Part shown: piece after piece, positions 9,533 to 17,149 of the stretch
How the letters are laid out: the number at the start of each line of letters is the position of its first letter
How positions within the stretch are numbered: position 1 is the stretch's first letter
Assembly: GCA_963736715.1 (NCBI GenBank)
Contig: CAVTQA010000012.1
Location: forward strand, 62,001 to 126,000
DNA from: AP-15 sp963736715
Lineage (GTDB): Bacteria > Pseudomonadota > Alphaproteobacteria > ATCC43930 > CGMCC-115725
Direction: 5' to 3'
DNA: 64,000 nt
The notes under the pieces: model-generated
The model's database searches: none
The model's input: only the letters and a program-made list of their open reading frames with translations
Told to the model about the DNA's origin: nothing
Translations under genes and position numbers: made by a program

Positions 9533-9867
9533 CCCCACCCCCTTGGGTGATCGGGGTCCAGAGGCGCAGAATACCACGCGGCCTAGGCGGACGGTTGATC
9601 TCGATCAATCGTCACTTAAGAGTCCGCAGACTATACGGACACGGGAACGTAGCGCAAGCGCCACACCAAAAAATACACAGCCAACTCTTCGGCCTGAGGT
9701 AGGCGTGATCGCAAGTCGCATATTCGTCTGACTCGCGCCGCTGCATTTTCGTGAAAAATGCATAGGCAACACCGCTCCGAGACGCTCTTCTTTCAGATGA
9801 GTCGTCCAGCCACTGTTGGCGCGTGCCGAGCCGTTAGACCGCCGCCGCTACAAATCGGGAGCCACCT
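9533..9867. other. Intergenic region with FNR-type box and AraC-end-like motif
   Basis: 335 bases between the frameshifted AraC gene (leftward) and the DUF2092 gene (rightward). It contains a perfect FNR/FixK palindrome at 9595-9608. It also has a short segment at about 9745-9766 that reads FVKNA-stop on the plus strand, like the end of the AraC gene at 8527 (FVKSA-stop), possibly a regulator remnant. The ribosome site GGGAGCC lies just before the ATG at 9868. Nothing else recognised. Confidence 0.5.
9595..9608. promoter_or_regulatory. FNR/FixK/Dnr-type operator (perfect palindrome)
   Basis: TTGATCTCGATCAA matches the TTGAT-N4-ATCAA consensus of the Crp/FNR oxygen-responsive family exactly. 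It lies 62 bases upstream of the start of the frameshifted AraC gene and about 260 bases before the DUF2092 gene, so the AraC gene is the closer candidate target. An independent second copy occurs at 17909. Binding is predicted, not shown. Confidence 0.65.
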
Positions 9868-10650
9868 ATGAAAAGCGCAAGGATGTCGGCAATCGTTCTT
9901 GCAGTCGCGGCGGCAGGAATGGCGAGCATGTCGGTCGCTCGCGCCGATGAAGCGCAAGCCAAAAGCTTGCTTAAGGCCATGTCCGACTATCTCGCCGCTC
10001 AGAAGGCAATATCCTTCGAGTACGACGCCAATCTCGAAATCGTCAGCACCCAGCAACAGAAAATAGGATTGGCAAGTTCCGGCACGCTGACTCTCGAGCG
10101 CCCCGACAAGCTTCGCGCGACGCGCACGGGCGGATTTGCGAATGTCGAGATGGTCTTCGATGGGAAGACCCTGAGCCTGCTTGGCAAGAACGCAAACGTG
10201 TACGCTCAGATCGAAGCACCCGGCACGATCGATCATTTGGTCGACGAGTTGCGGGACAAATACCACAGACCCGTTCCGGCGGCGGATCTGTTGATGTCGG
10301 ATCCTTATAAGGAGCTGATGCCGCCGGTCACCGACGTGAAGGACCTTGGAAGCGGTGTGATCCGCGGTGTCGAATGCGATCACCTTGCCTTCAGGACGAA
10401 AGAGGTCGATTGGCAGATCTGGATTGCGCAAGGAGCCCAGCCCTATCCCTGCCGCTACGTCATCACGAGCAAGAAGGTCAAAGGGTCGCCACAATACACT
10501 CTCGATATCAGGGCATGGAAAGCAGGTAGCGAGGTCGCCCCTGATGGTTTCAAACTGGAGATTCCCCCAGGCGCCCAGAAATTGACGCCCGGGCAAATCC
10601 CCGATTTCGACGACATTCCCAGCCTTTTCAAGGCGAAAGGAGCAAAGTGA
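9868..10650 (+). CDS. DUF2092 family periplasmic protein
   Basis: About 260 residues. Signal peptide (MSAIVLAVAAAGMASMSVARA) followed by a DUF2092-type domain related in layout to LolA/LolB-like lipoprotein-binding folds: AMSDYLAAQKAISFEYDAN, LERPDKLRATRTGGF and VEMVFDGKTLSLLGKNANVYA are the visible family segments. Biochemical function of the family is not established. The ATG at 9868 has GGGAGCC upstream. Two bases after its stop begins a 44-codon membrane peptide gene, so they are translationally linked. An FNR-type box lies 260 bases upstream. A convergent Asn-rich repeat protein gene follows at 11048. Confidence 0.8.
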   Translation: MKSARMSAIVLAVAAAGMASMSVARADEAQAKSLLKAMSDYLAAQKAISFEYDANLEIVSTQQQKIGLASSGTLTLERPDKLRATRTGGFANVEMVFDGKTLSLLGKNANVYAQIEAPGTIDHLVDELRDKYHRPVPAADLLMSDPYKELMPPVTDVKDLGSGVIRGVECDHLAFRTKEVDWQIWIAQGAQPYPCRYVITSKKVKGSPQYTLDIRAWKAGSEVAPDGFKLEIPPGAQKLTPGQIPDFDDIPSLFKAKGAK

Positions 10651-10652
10651 CC

Positions 10653-10787
10653 ATGTTCAAGCGCATCGGTGTTCTGTTGCTGGCGGTAACCATCTGGTCC
10701 TTTTGCCTGGAGCTCGGCGAACAATTCGCAATTCCGGGCTTGCCGAGCTTCGTCTCCACCGCAGAGGCAGTCGTCGGCCGCCCTTGA
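10653..10787 (+). CDS. Small single-span membrane or exported peptide (44 aa)
   Basis: A 44-residue reading frame starting MFKRIGVLLLAVTIWSFC and ending VVGRP, two bases after the DUF2092 stop. A GGAG motif lies ten bases upstream inside the end of that gene. The positively charged start and 14-residue hydrophobic run indicate a membrane anchor or short signal peptide. The mature part (LGEQFAIPGLPSFVSTAEAV) is unremarkable. No family recognised. Coupling to the upstream gene suggests an accessory to the DUF2092 protein. Short length keeps confidence moderate. Confidence 0.5.
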   Translation: MFKRIGVLLLAVTIWSFCLELGEQFAIPGLPSFVSTAEAVVGRP

Positions 10788-11047
10788 CGCCGATGAGTGC
10801 CGCCGGCGTCGCGCGACGGACCTCGCGTCGCTGTGCAGCAGGGGCTTACTGCTAGGCTGAGCATCGGCGATTTTGCCTCTCAAAAAGAACCCCCGACAGA
10901 CCCACGCTCAATCGCGCATCGTCCAGTTGGCGGGCGTCGAGCAGGATCACACTTGGTCCCGCAAGCCATCCACTTTCCCGGCTGCGCTTTGACGGGGTAC
11001 AACGGCTCAGCAACGGACTTTCAAAAATGCCGTCGCGCCGGACTCGC

Positions 11048-11707
11048 TCAAAGTCCGCAATTCGGGTAATTTGGGTATGGACAATACGGGTTCGGGTACG
11101 GGTATGCCGCGGCCGGATAGGCCGTACTGGCAACGGCACCGCCGACGATGGCGCCCGCCGCGACGCCGGCGGCTACGCCGCCCCAACCTCCCCCGTAATA
11201 AGCGCCTCCGTAGCCACCTCCGCTGACGTTGACGTTGCGGTTGACGTTGACGTTGCCGTAGTTGCCACGGTTCACGTTGGCACTGTTGAAGTTGCCGCGG
11301 TTCACGTTGGCGCTGTTGAAGTTGCCGCGGTTGACGTTGGCGCTGTTGAAGTTGCCGCGGTTCACGTTGGCGCCGCTTAAGTTGCCGCGATTCGCATTGG
11401 CGCCACTGAAGTTGCCTCGGCCAGCACCGGCCCAGGAACCGCCGCCGCCACCGGCGCGAGCACCGCCGCCGCGATAACCGCCGCCACCACCGGCGCGAGC
11501 ACCGCCGCCGCCACCGGCGCGAGCACCGCCGCCGCCTCGGCCCCCCCTCTGGCACTCGAGGCCCAGCGGCACACCTCCCCCCTCCGCCGCGGTGGCGATG
11601 ATATTGCGACCTATGCTGCCGGCCCGGGCAGCCGTAGCGGCGGGCGCCTCGGTAGCCACCAATCCGATCAAGACGATCGGCGCCATGTAAAGCAGACATT
11701 TCGTCAT
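11048..11707 (-). CDS. Secreted Gly/Asn-rich pentapeptide-like repeat protein (paralogue 2)
   Basis: About 219 residues. A signal peptide (MTKCLLYMAPIVLIGLVATEAPA) is followed by a Gly/Arg/Ala-rich region (repeats of GGARAGGGG), then some eight five-residue units alternating ANVNR and GNFNS, then NVNVNRNVNVSGGGYGG, a small-residue hydrophobic stretch (GGVAAGVAAGAIVGGAVAS) and a Tyr/Pro/Cys tail. Layout and motifs match the gene at 4761-5246. The five-residue periodicity with a hydrophobic residue at the centre is like the pentapeptide-repeat beta-helix, but the run is short. The ATG at 11707 has GAGG nine bases upstream. Function unknown. Confidence 0.72.
   Translation of the reverse strand: MTKCLLYMAPIVLIGLVATEAPAATAARAGSIGRNIIATAAEGGGVPLGLECQRGGRGGGGARAGGGGGARAGGGGGYRGGGARAGGGGGSWAGAGRGNFSGANANRGNLSGANVNRGNFNSANVNRGNFNSANVNRGNFNSANVNRGNYGNVNVNRNVNVSGGGYGGAYYGGGWGGVAAGVAAGAIVGGAVASTAYPAAAYPYPNPYCPYPNYPNCGL
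11252..11424 (-). repeat. 30-bp tandem repeats inside the Asn-rich repeat gene
   Basis: At least five near-identical 30-base units (core gttgacgttggcgctgttga as read on the plus strand) encode the alternating ANVNR/GNFNS pentapeptide pairs. Unit-to-unit identity is high at the DNA level, so the array is recent or kept uniform by slippage or recombination and may vary in copy number between strains. Confidence 0.85.
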
Positions 11708-11988
11708 CGCTGTGGCCTCACTCGCTGTATTGGCTCCGAATTGCTGTCCAGCTCGCGGCTGGGTGAGGCGGGCGTCGGGCTTCGTCGACACCTGGCCGGA
11801 GCCTTACCGAGAATATACCCGCAGATCGGTACGGCGGGAGATTGTCGAGGGTGACCCGCGGACGCATCTATGTCAATTAAATCGGCTGATTATGGTATTT
11901 CTACATCTAATATGTTGAAACGGCCTCCGATGCCGCAGCCACGGCAATGTCTGCGGAGACAGAATTTTCTTGCCACCGGAGCAACGCG

Positions 11989-12402
11989 ATGAATGGGAAG
12001 ACCGCCTTTGTGCTGTTATCGGGTGTGTTGTCGGGCTCGCTGTGCGCCTGCGTGCAGCCTCCGGACGCCGCCGCCCCCGCCGCACCGCCGCCGCCCCCGC
12101 CCCCGGCAGCGGCAGCGGCACCGGCACCTGCGCCAGCCCCGGCAGCCGAGCCGCCGCCCGGCGACCGTTGGGTCAGTATCCGGGGGGCGACGTGCGAAAG
12201 GCTGCTGGAGTTGTCACCAGACGATCGGGCCGCGGCATCGCTGTTCTATACCGGCTATCAGGCCGCGCGCTTCGGTAGCAGATCCATCAATGTGGCCGCG
12301 ATCCCCGACGCCGAGGAGTCGGCGGAGAGCTACTGCGCAGAGCATCCTGGCCGACCGGCCGTCGAGGCGTTTAGGCAGGCTTATCGACAAACCCTCAGAT
12401 AG
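11989..12402 (+). CDS. HdeA-like lipoprotein
   Basis: About 137 residues. Leader MNGKTAFVLLSGVLSGSLCAC fits a lipobox, followed by a long Pro/Ala linker (residues about 25-57) and a C-terminal domain resembling the HdeA/HdeB acid-stress chaperone fold: RGATCERLLELSPDDRAAA, LFYTGYQAAR and two Cys (in TCERL and SYCAEH) at the spacing that forms the HdeA disulphide. HdeA proteins protect periplasmic proteins from acid aggregation; here the domain seems tethered to a membrane by lipid and linker, which is not the usual soluble form. The ATG at 11989 has GGAG upstream. Assignment rests on motif resemblance only. Confidence 0.62.
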   Translation: MNGKTAFVLLSGVLSGSLCACVQPPDAAAPAAPPPPPPPAAAAAPAPAPAPAAEPPPGDRWVSIRGATCERLLELSPDDRAAASLFYTGYQAARFGSRSINVAAIPDAEESAESYCAEHPGRPAVEAFRQAYRQTLR

Positions 12403-12445
12403 AGCGCTCCATTTCAGAGCGCGTTCGCCCAGTCGCAGCGTGTCC

Positions 12446-13486
12446 TCATGGCCGCAGAGAGAGTTGTCTCGAAACATATCGTTCGCGCGGCCAGAGTAGC
12501 GCCATCATGCACAGAGTGTACCCGACCGCCAACAGGACGTAGCTGATCCGGGTCGAGAACAACTCTGCGGTCGTCGTCGGCAACGGCGATATTCCCGATC
12601 CTAACAGAATGAGGAATGTCGTGAGCGCTCCGGCATACATCTTGGCAAGGCCGGCCGCGGCCCGCCCGCCCAGGATCAGCCCGACGAGAAAGACGGTCAG
12701 AAACAGGAAGGGCAGCGACGGGCGCAGCTCGACGAACGCAAAGGCCAGAGAGGCAAGCACACCGCTCAGCAGATTGACGGCGACAAGGCTAAAGGCGGAA
12801 CGGACGCTGGTTGCGAAGTCGAACTGAAGCAGCACGGAAGCGACGGTGATCGGAAGGACCAGCGCCAAGGAGAGCGCGTCGTTGGTCAGGCAGAGCGCCA
12901 TGGCGCCGAGCAGGATAGCCGCATTGGCGAGAGCCCGCATGGCAGGCCTGTCGATGACCGGGGCCGCCTGCGGCGCGTCCTCGGTCGCATCGTGGCCTGG
13001 CAAAATCGCATGGGCGAGCCACGACAAGACCACGGCGCTCAGGTAGGCCTGCAGCAATATTGCAATTATACTCGAGTCTAGCGTCTCGTGCACGCGATCG
13101 AGCAGGGTAACCGTGATCGCGATCACCAAGCAGAGAAAGATTACAGGGCCACCCTGTCCCCGCGCCTGTACGAAGAAGCATACGAAATAGAATAGACCGA
13201 GCAGTGCCAGCAGCTGGATCGGCTGGTCGCCAAAGATGCCGTTAAGAACAATGAAGGCCTGTCCGACGACCAGCACGAGCCCGACGAACGCGACTGCCTT
13301 CGACAGCGGCAAGGGCCCGGCCCCGAAAATCAGGAATTGCACCGCGAGGACCGGCCCAAAGAACGGTACGACCTCGCCCGTGGCGAGGTTCAACGTGAAC
13401 CCGGCAGCGACCGCGAGCGCGACCCGCAGCCCGATGCGGCGCTGGCGTGACAGGGCCACCGCGGCAGCGGAAACATCAGCTGGCAT
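12446..13486 (-). CDS. DUF2955/FUSC-like inner-membrane transporter
   Basis: About 346 residues with around ten hydrophobic segments in two halves separated by a charged loop near residue 170 (ILPGHDATEDAPQ). The layout matches DUF2955 proteins, a FUSC-related group that pairs with HlyD/EmrA-type adaptors in aromatic-acid or drug export. Its start lies 11 bases inside the end of the upstream HlyD-family gene, so they are translated together. Substrate unknown. Family-level assignment is fairly sure; export direction is inferred from the partner. Confidence 0.75.
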   Translation of the reverse strand: MPADVSAAAVALSRQRRIGLRVALAVAAGFTLNLATGEVVPFFGPVLAVQFLIFGAGPLPLSKAVAFVGLVLVVGQAFIVLNGIFGDQPIQLLALLGLFYFVCFFVQARGQGGPVIFLCLVIAITVTLLDRVHETLDSSIIAILLQAYLSAVVLSWLAHAILPGHDATEDAPQAAPVIDRPAMRALANAAILLGAMALCLTNDALSLALVLPITVASVLLQFDFATSVRSAFSLVAVNLLSGVLASLAFAFVELRPSLPFLFLTVFLVGLILGGRAAAGLAKMYAGALTTFLILLGSGISPLPTTTAELFSTRISYVLLAVGYTLCMMALLWPRERYVSRQLSLRP

Positions 13487-14618
13487 AGGTCAGGATGGAG
13501 ATGAGGCGAATAAATACCGCACCCAGAGCGTCCGTGACTGGATTGTTGCCGGCATATACGACGACATTCACCTGCGAACCGAACCGCACGCTGCCCCGCG
13601 GCGGCGTCTGGTCGACGATCAAACGCACCGGGAAACGCTGCGGGTCGCGCACCCAGCCCGTGGCGTTTTTGATCGTTGGCAGGCCGGTGTTGGGGTCAAC
13701 GCTATTCTGGGAGACGCCCCAGCCTATGCTCTCGACGTGGGCTTTGAAGATTGCGCCTGGCAACGAGTCGAATACCAATTCGGCCCGATCGGACGGAGAC
13801 ATGTATTCGAGGCTATTCTCCTTGAAGTCCGCCGAAACCCAGACCGTGCTCAAGTCGATGAAGGTAAGGGCGGCCTGCCCCGCCCCTATGAACTGGCCGA
13901 TCGCAAGTTGGAGATTGGAGACCAAGCCGTCGGCAGGGGCCTTTACCGTCGTGTAAAGAAGATTGAGCCGGGCACGCTCCAACGTCGCAAGCGCCGCCTT
14001 GAGCTGGGGATTGTCAGCACCCTTAGGGCCAAGCTCTTCCCGCGCCTTGGCGAGGTCGGCCTGGCTGGCCGTCAGCACCGCCCGTGCGGCGTCCTGTGCG
14101 GCGCGGGCTGTATCGGCCTTGGAAGCAGGGTAGACACCCCGTTTGACCAGTTCGAAAACCCGCTCCGTCTGGGCGTGAACGTTCTCGAGTTCGGCGGTCT
14201 CCTTCACGACCTTCGCCTGTGCCGAGTCCACGGCGGCCGTCGAGGCTCCCAGCGTCTGACCGATCTGCTCGACCTGGGCCTGCGCCTCAGCCACGGCAAT
14301 TTCGAAGGGGCGCGGATCAATGCGGAACAGGACCTGCCCTGCGTCGACGCGAGCATTGTCGGCGACGTCGACGCTTATGACACGGCCCCCGACTTCGGGA
14401 GCCATGCGGACAACATATGCTTGTACCACCGCTTGGGATGACGAAGGTGTGAGCCGCTCCATGACGATCGACAAGGCAAACAGCAGGATGGTCACGGCGA
14501 CGACAATGAGCGCCGCCCTGCGCAGTGGGTTCGCAGCGTCGGTGTCCGCGGGAGTAGGCGTCGCAGGAATGCGCTCCTCCATCGCAATTTTGTTGGTGGT
14601 TTCAAACTCAGTGCTCAT
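13476..14618 (-). CDS. HlyD/EmrA-family secretion adaptor
   Basis: About 380 residues. One N-terminal membrane helix (AALIVVAVTILLFALSIVMERL), a biotinyl/lipoyl-like half (VVRMAPEVGGRVISVDVADN), a long alpha-helical hairpin (about residues 105-210), the returning lipoyl half (LLYTTVKAPADGLVSNLQL) and a beta-barrel ending near GNNPVTDALG. This is the periplasmic adaptor of a tripartite or two-part exporter. It overlaps the DUF2955 gene by 11 bases, giving an AaeA/AaeB-like pair. The ATG at 14618 starts MSTEFETTNKIAMEE; a later ATG is possible but would only shorten the cytoplasmic tail. Confidence 0.85.
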   Translation of the reverse strand: MSTEFETTNKIAMEERIPATPTPADTDAANPLRRAALIVVAVTILLFALSIVMERLTPSSSQAVVQAYVVRMAPEVGGRVISVDVADNARVDAGQVLFRIDPRPFEIAVAEAQAQVEQIGQTLGASTAAVDSAQAKVVKETAELENVHAQTERVFELVKRGVYPASKADTARAAQDAARAVLTASQADLAKAREELGPKGADNPQLKAALATLERARLNLLYTTVKAPADGLVSNLQLAIGQFIGAGQAALTFIDLSTVWVSADFKENSLEYMSPSDRAELVFDSLPGAIFKAHVESIGWGVSQNSVDPNTGLPTIKNATGWVRDPQRFPVRLIVDQTPPRGSVRFGSQVNVVVYAGNNPVTDALGAVFIRLISILTYAS

Positions 14619-14699
14619 CGAGGCAACACGCGCTTGGCAGCCCGAGCACCGATGCAGGCTTCCTGGAGCCCGAGGCGTGCCGACGGCAAGAGTCGCATC

Positions 14700-15809
14700 T
14701 TACGGCGTCCGATCGGCGGTCTGCGCCGCGGTCTGGGCGCGGCGCTGTTGCATCCATTCAATGAGCAGCACATAGCCGACCGCCAGGACCACCGGCCCCA
14801 CAAACAGGCCGAGAAGGCCGTCGGCTATCATGCCGCCGATGACGCCAATCAGAATTACCGGCATCGGCACCTCCAGTCCGCGGCCGAGCAGCAATGGCTT
14901 TAGGACATTGTCGCTGAGCCCGGCGATGAGGGTCCAGATCACGAAGATGATAGCCGGCTGCGTTGCTTCCTTTGCAAAGACATAGGCTATGATCGGCAGT
15001 GTCACCAGAACCGCCGGCACCTGCACGATACATAGCAAAAGCAACACGATCGTCCAAAGCCCGGCGGCCGGAAGACCAATGGCGAAGAAACCGACTGCGA
15101 GGAGAAGCGACTGGATCACCGCTACGCCGACAACCCCTACCGCCACGCCACGGATCGTTGCAGCCGTCAGCGTAACCAGATGGGCCCCCCGCTCCTCGCT
15201 GCCGGTAAAACGTCCCAGGAGGCGCCGAGCGAAATCGGCGGCGCCCCTGCCGTAGGCGACGATGACGGCGGCTATCCCAAAAGAAAGAACGAACGATAGT
15301 TGGCCGGCGGCCAGGCCACCGGCGGACGACACGAGCCGTGCCGCTGGTTCGCTCAACGCCCCGCCGTATTTGGCAACCGCCGCCGGCATGTTCGTGGCGA
15401 CGAGCACCCAGGCCTCCGTCAGTTTCTGACCCACCAGCGGAAGCTCGGCAAGCCATCGCGGCGGCGGCGGGACGGTGAGGCTATGATTATGCAAGCCCGT
15501 GACTAGCGAATACAGGGAAGACGCAATCGACGTCACCACTGTGACCATCGCCACCAACATCACCGTGACGCCGACCAGCCCGATCAGCAGCGCCGACCAG
15601 CGATTGCCGAGCCGGGCGGCCAGCCAGAGATGCAGCGGATAGAGCATCACCGCCAGGATTGCAGACCAGATCAGGAGGTCGCTAAAAGGCGATATGTACC
15701 GGCTGCAGGCGTAGATCAAAAAGCCTACCAGTCCGATTTGAAGCGCAACATCCAGGATGGTCGAGCGCGAAGGCTCGTGATCAGCGTTCGGCACATTCGG
15801 GTCGATCAT
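14700..15809 (-). CDS. AI-2E family transporter
   Basis: About 369 residues with seven or eight hydrophobic segments and the family's characteristic C-terminal half: GLPAAGLWTIVLLLLCIVQ, SDNVLKPLLLGRG and IGGMIADGLLGLFVGPV. Proteins of this family include TqsA and sodium/proton exchangers, so the substrate is open. The ATG at 15809 is preceded by GGGGCAAGAA. It lies 82 bases before the HlyD-family gene on the same strand and could be cotranscribed. The tail WMQQRRAQTAAQTADRTP is cytoplasmic. Confidence 0.85.
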   Translation of the reverse strand: MIDPNVPNADHEPSRSTILDVALQIGLVGFLIYACSRYISPFSDLLIWSAILAVMLYPLHLWLAARLGNRWSALLIGLVGVTVMLVAMVTVVTSIASSLYSLVTGLHNHSLTVPPPPRWLAELPLVGQKLTEAWVLVATNMPAAVAKYGGALSEPAARLVSSAGGLAAGQLSFVLSFGIAAVIVAYGRGAADFARRLLGRFTGSEERGAHLVTLTAATIRGVAVGVVGVAVIQSLLLAVGFFAIGLPAAGLWTIVLLLLCIVQVPAVLVTLPIIAYVFAKEATQPAIIFVIWTLIAGLSDNVLKPLLLGRGLEVPMPVILIGVIGGMIADGLLGLFVGPVVLAVGYVLLIEWMQQRRAQTAAQTADRTP

Positions 15810-15905
15810 TTCTTGCCCCCTTGCTCCTCCTGAAAGACGGACGCCAGGATGCAGGCAGCTCGGCGCTCAACAAGGGTCATGCCGCCTCCCATACGACCGC
15901 GTTTT

Positions 15906-16232
15906 TCACTCTTTAGCATCGCGGGCCGTCACCTGGAGGGCCTGCACGCTAACCGCCGCGACGAGGCCGGTCAGCATGATACCGGCAAGACCAATCACTA
16001 CCGCGAGCAATCGCGACACGACATGTCGGGGCGTCAGATCACCGTAACCGATGGTGAGACCGGTCACAAAGGTGAAATAAAGAGCGTCAACGATACGCCA
16101 CCCCTCTATGTACCCGATCAGAAGTCCAGGTCCAACCATTGCAAAAAGAACCCCGGAGAGGATCGGCCAGAGCGCGCGAACAAGCCGAAAGAACTCTACG
16201 AAGAAGATGCGCCTGATTTGCCGTGGTCGCAT
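15906..16232 (-). CDS. Small two-helix potassium channel
   Basis: About 108 residues with two membrane helices (ALWPILSGVLFAMVGPGLLI and LLAVVIGLAGIMLTGLVAA) around a pore loop carrying the K+ selectivity filter TIGYGD. This is the Ion_trans_2 / KcsA-like minimal channel arrangement; no cytoplasmic RCK domain follows. The ATG at 16232 (MRPRQIRR) has GGAG close upstream; longer in-frame starts up to 16340 would add a basic, low-complexity tail and run toward an AraC remnant. The order AI-2E permease then channel on the same strand may reflect an envelope-ion role, but this is inference. Confidence 0.75.
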   Translation of the reverse strand: MRPRQIRRIFFVEFFRLVRALWPILSGVLFAMVGPGLLIGYIEGWRIVDALYFTFVTGLTIGYGDLTPRHVVSRLLAVVIGLAGIMLTGLVAAVSVQALQVTARDAKE

Positions 16233-16321
16233 TGGTCTCCGACCTGCAGCCGACCCTCTAGCTTTCTTCCGCTGTCCAAAAAATCCCGAGCCGCCGGAGA
16301 AGAGCATCGGCTGATTGCGCC

Positions 16322-16500
16322 GCCTATGCATTTTCCACAAATTTGCGGCTCAGAACGCGTATTCGCCTCGAAATGGCCGCCCCAGAGGCGGGAGCACTGG
16401 CGATGCGTTGTTGACCCTTGTTTACGCTTCCGGATCGGCTTCACGCAGCGCAACTGCGTGTTTGCCGCAACCCACGCAGCAGCACATAAAGGGCTGAGCC
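16322..16500 (-). pseudogene. AraC-family regulator remnant (C-terminal part)
   Basis: The minus strand keeps scattered stretches of an AraC C-terminus. At 16425-16498 the DNA parallels the MSP-(V)RYVLLRRL ... VALRDADPDEA part of the intact AraC gene; at 16356-16385 it parallels the ELGRFEVAYR part; at about 16322-16345 it reads RKFVENA-stop, like KFVKSA-stop at the end of the paralogue at 8527. Frames change between these stretches, so no protein is made. It marks a third AraC copy in the exported-protein region. Confidence 0.6.
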
Positions 16501-16526
16501 CGGCTCGGAGGCGATTAGCTACTCCG

Positions 16527-16586
16527 TAAAATCCGTTATTTCTGCATAGCCACCGGCAAACCCCCTGTTTAGGCTTAAGTGCCAGG
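16527..16586. repeat. Dispersed repeat, copy 2 (inverted relative to copy 1)
   Basis: Near-identical, in reverse orientation, to 7424-7480 (shared core taaaatccgttatttctgca and ctgtttaggctt). It lies 27 bases before the start of the small exported-protein gene at 16613, the same position relative to its gene as copy 1. A shared promoter/leader or a preserved 3' end of an AraC paralogue are both possible. Confidence 0.7.
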
Positions 16587-16612
16587 CATCGTCCCCAAAG
16601 GAGGACCAAGAC

Positions 16613-16888
16613 GTGACACCTGAATTCGCCTCTAGATCGTTCACGATCATTAGATCATCCATGATCATTTTCGGCATGGTCGTTGGCATGTCCATCTCGA
16701 CGAACGCAGAAACTGTCAAGGTGGCAGAAACTGTCAAGGTGATGGATGAGGCATCAACTGATGGCTCGTTCACCATCGCCCAAACCAACGGCCAGGAGCG
16801 CCGGGACACCCGGCAGAACTGCCGTGGGGCGAATGGAGCCGTCGGCGCGGACAAGCGCAACTGCAAACAGCAGGGACGCCAGAATTAG
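16613..16888 (+). CDS. Small exported protein
   Basis: About 91 residues starting at a GTG with an excellent ribosome site (AAAGGAGGACC) seven bases before. A hydrophobic segment (IIRSSMIIFGMVVGMSIST) precedes NAETVKV, giving a signal peptide with a long N-region. An exact doubling AETVKVAETVKV follows. The rest is polar, Asn/Gln/Arg-rich with two Cys (QNCRG, RNCKQ). TNGQERRDTRQ resembles TNGMERRQDRR of the protein at 6422-6664. Upstream lies the repeat shared with the 6824-7369 gene. No function recognised. Confidence 0.6.
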   Translation: MTPEFASRSFTIIRSSMIIFGMVVGMSISTNAETVKVAETVKVMDEASTDGSFTIAQTNGQERRDTRQNCRGANGAVGADKRNCKQQGRQN

Positions 16889-17149
16889 TCGCGGCACTGC
16901 CGCGCGTGGCGTATCAACGTTATCAGGGTGTGGCGCTTTGCCACCCCCTCGGCGTTCGGGGCAGCTTGTTGCCGGTCATCCAGCGTCACAACGGGCTCCT
17001 GCCATCCTTGCTGGTTGCCTTGCGCGAAAAAAATGCGAGGAACGGTATAGTCAGATAATCGCGAAGGTTTCGTGCGACCATAAGTGAGACTATATCACGA
17101 GTGGTGGAAGAAGGGCCGTCGCCAATAGGCTGTTCGGAGCAAGACCCAG

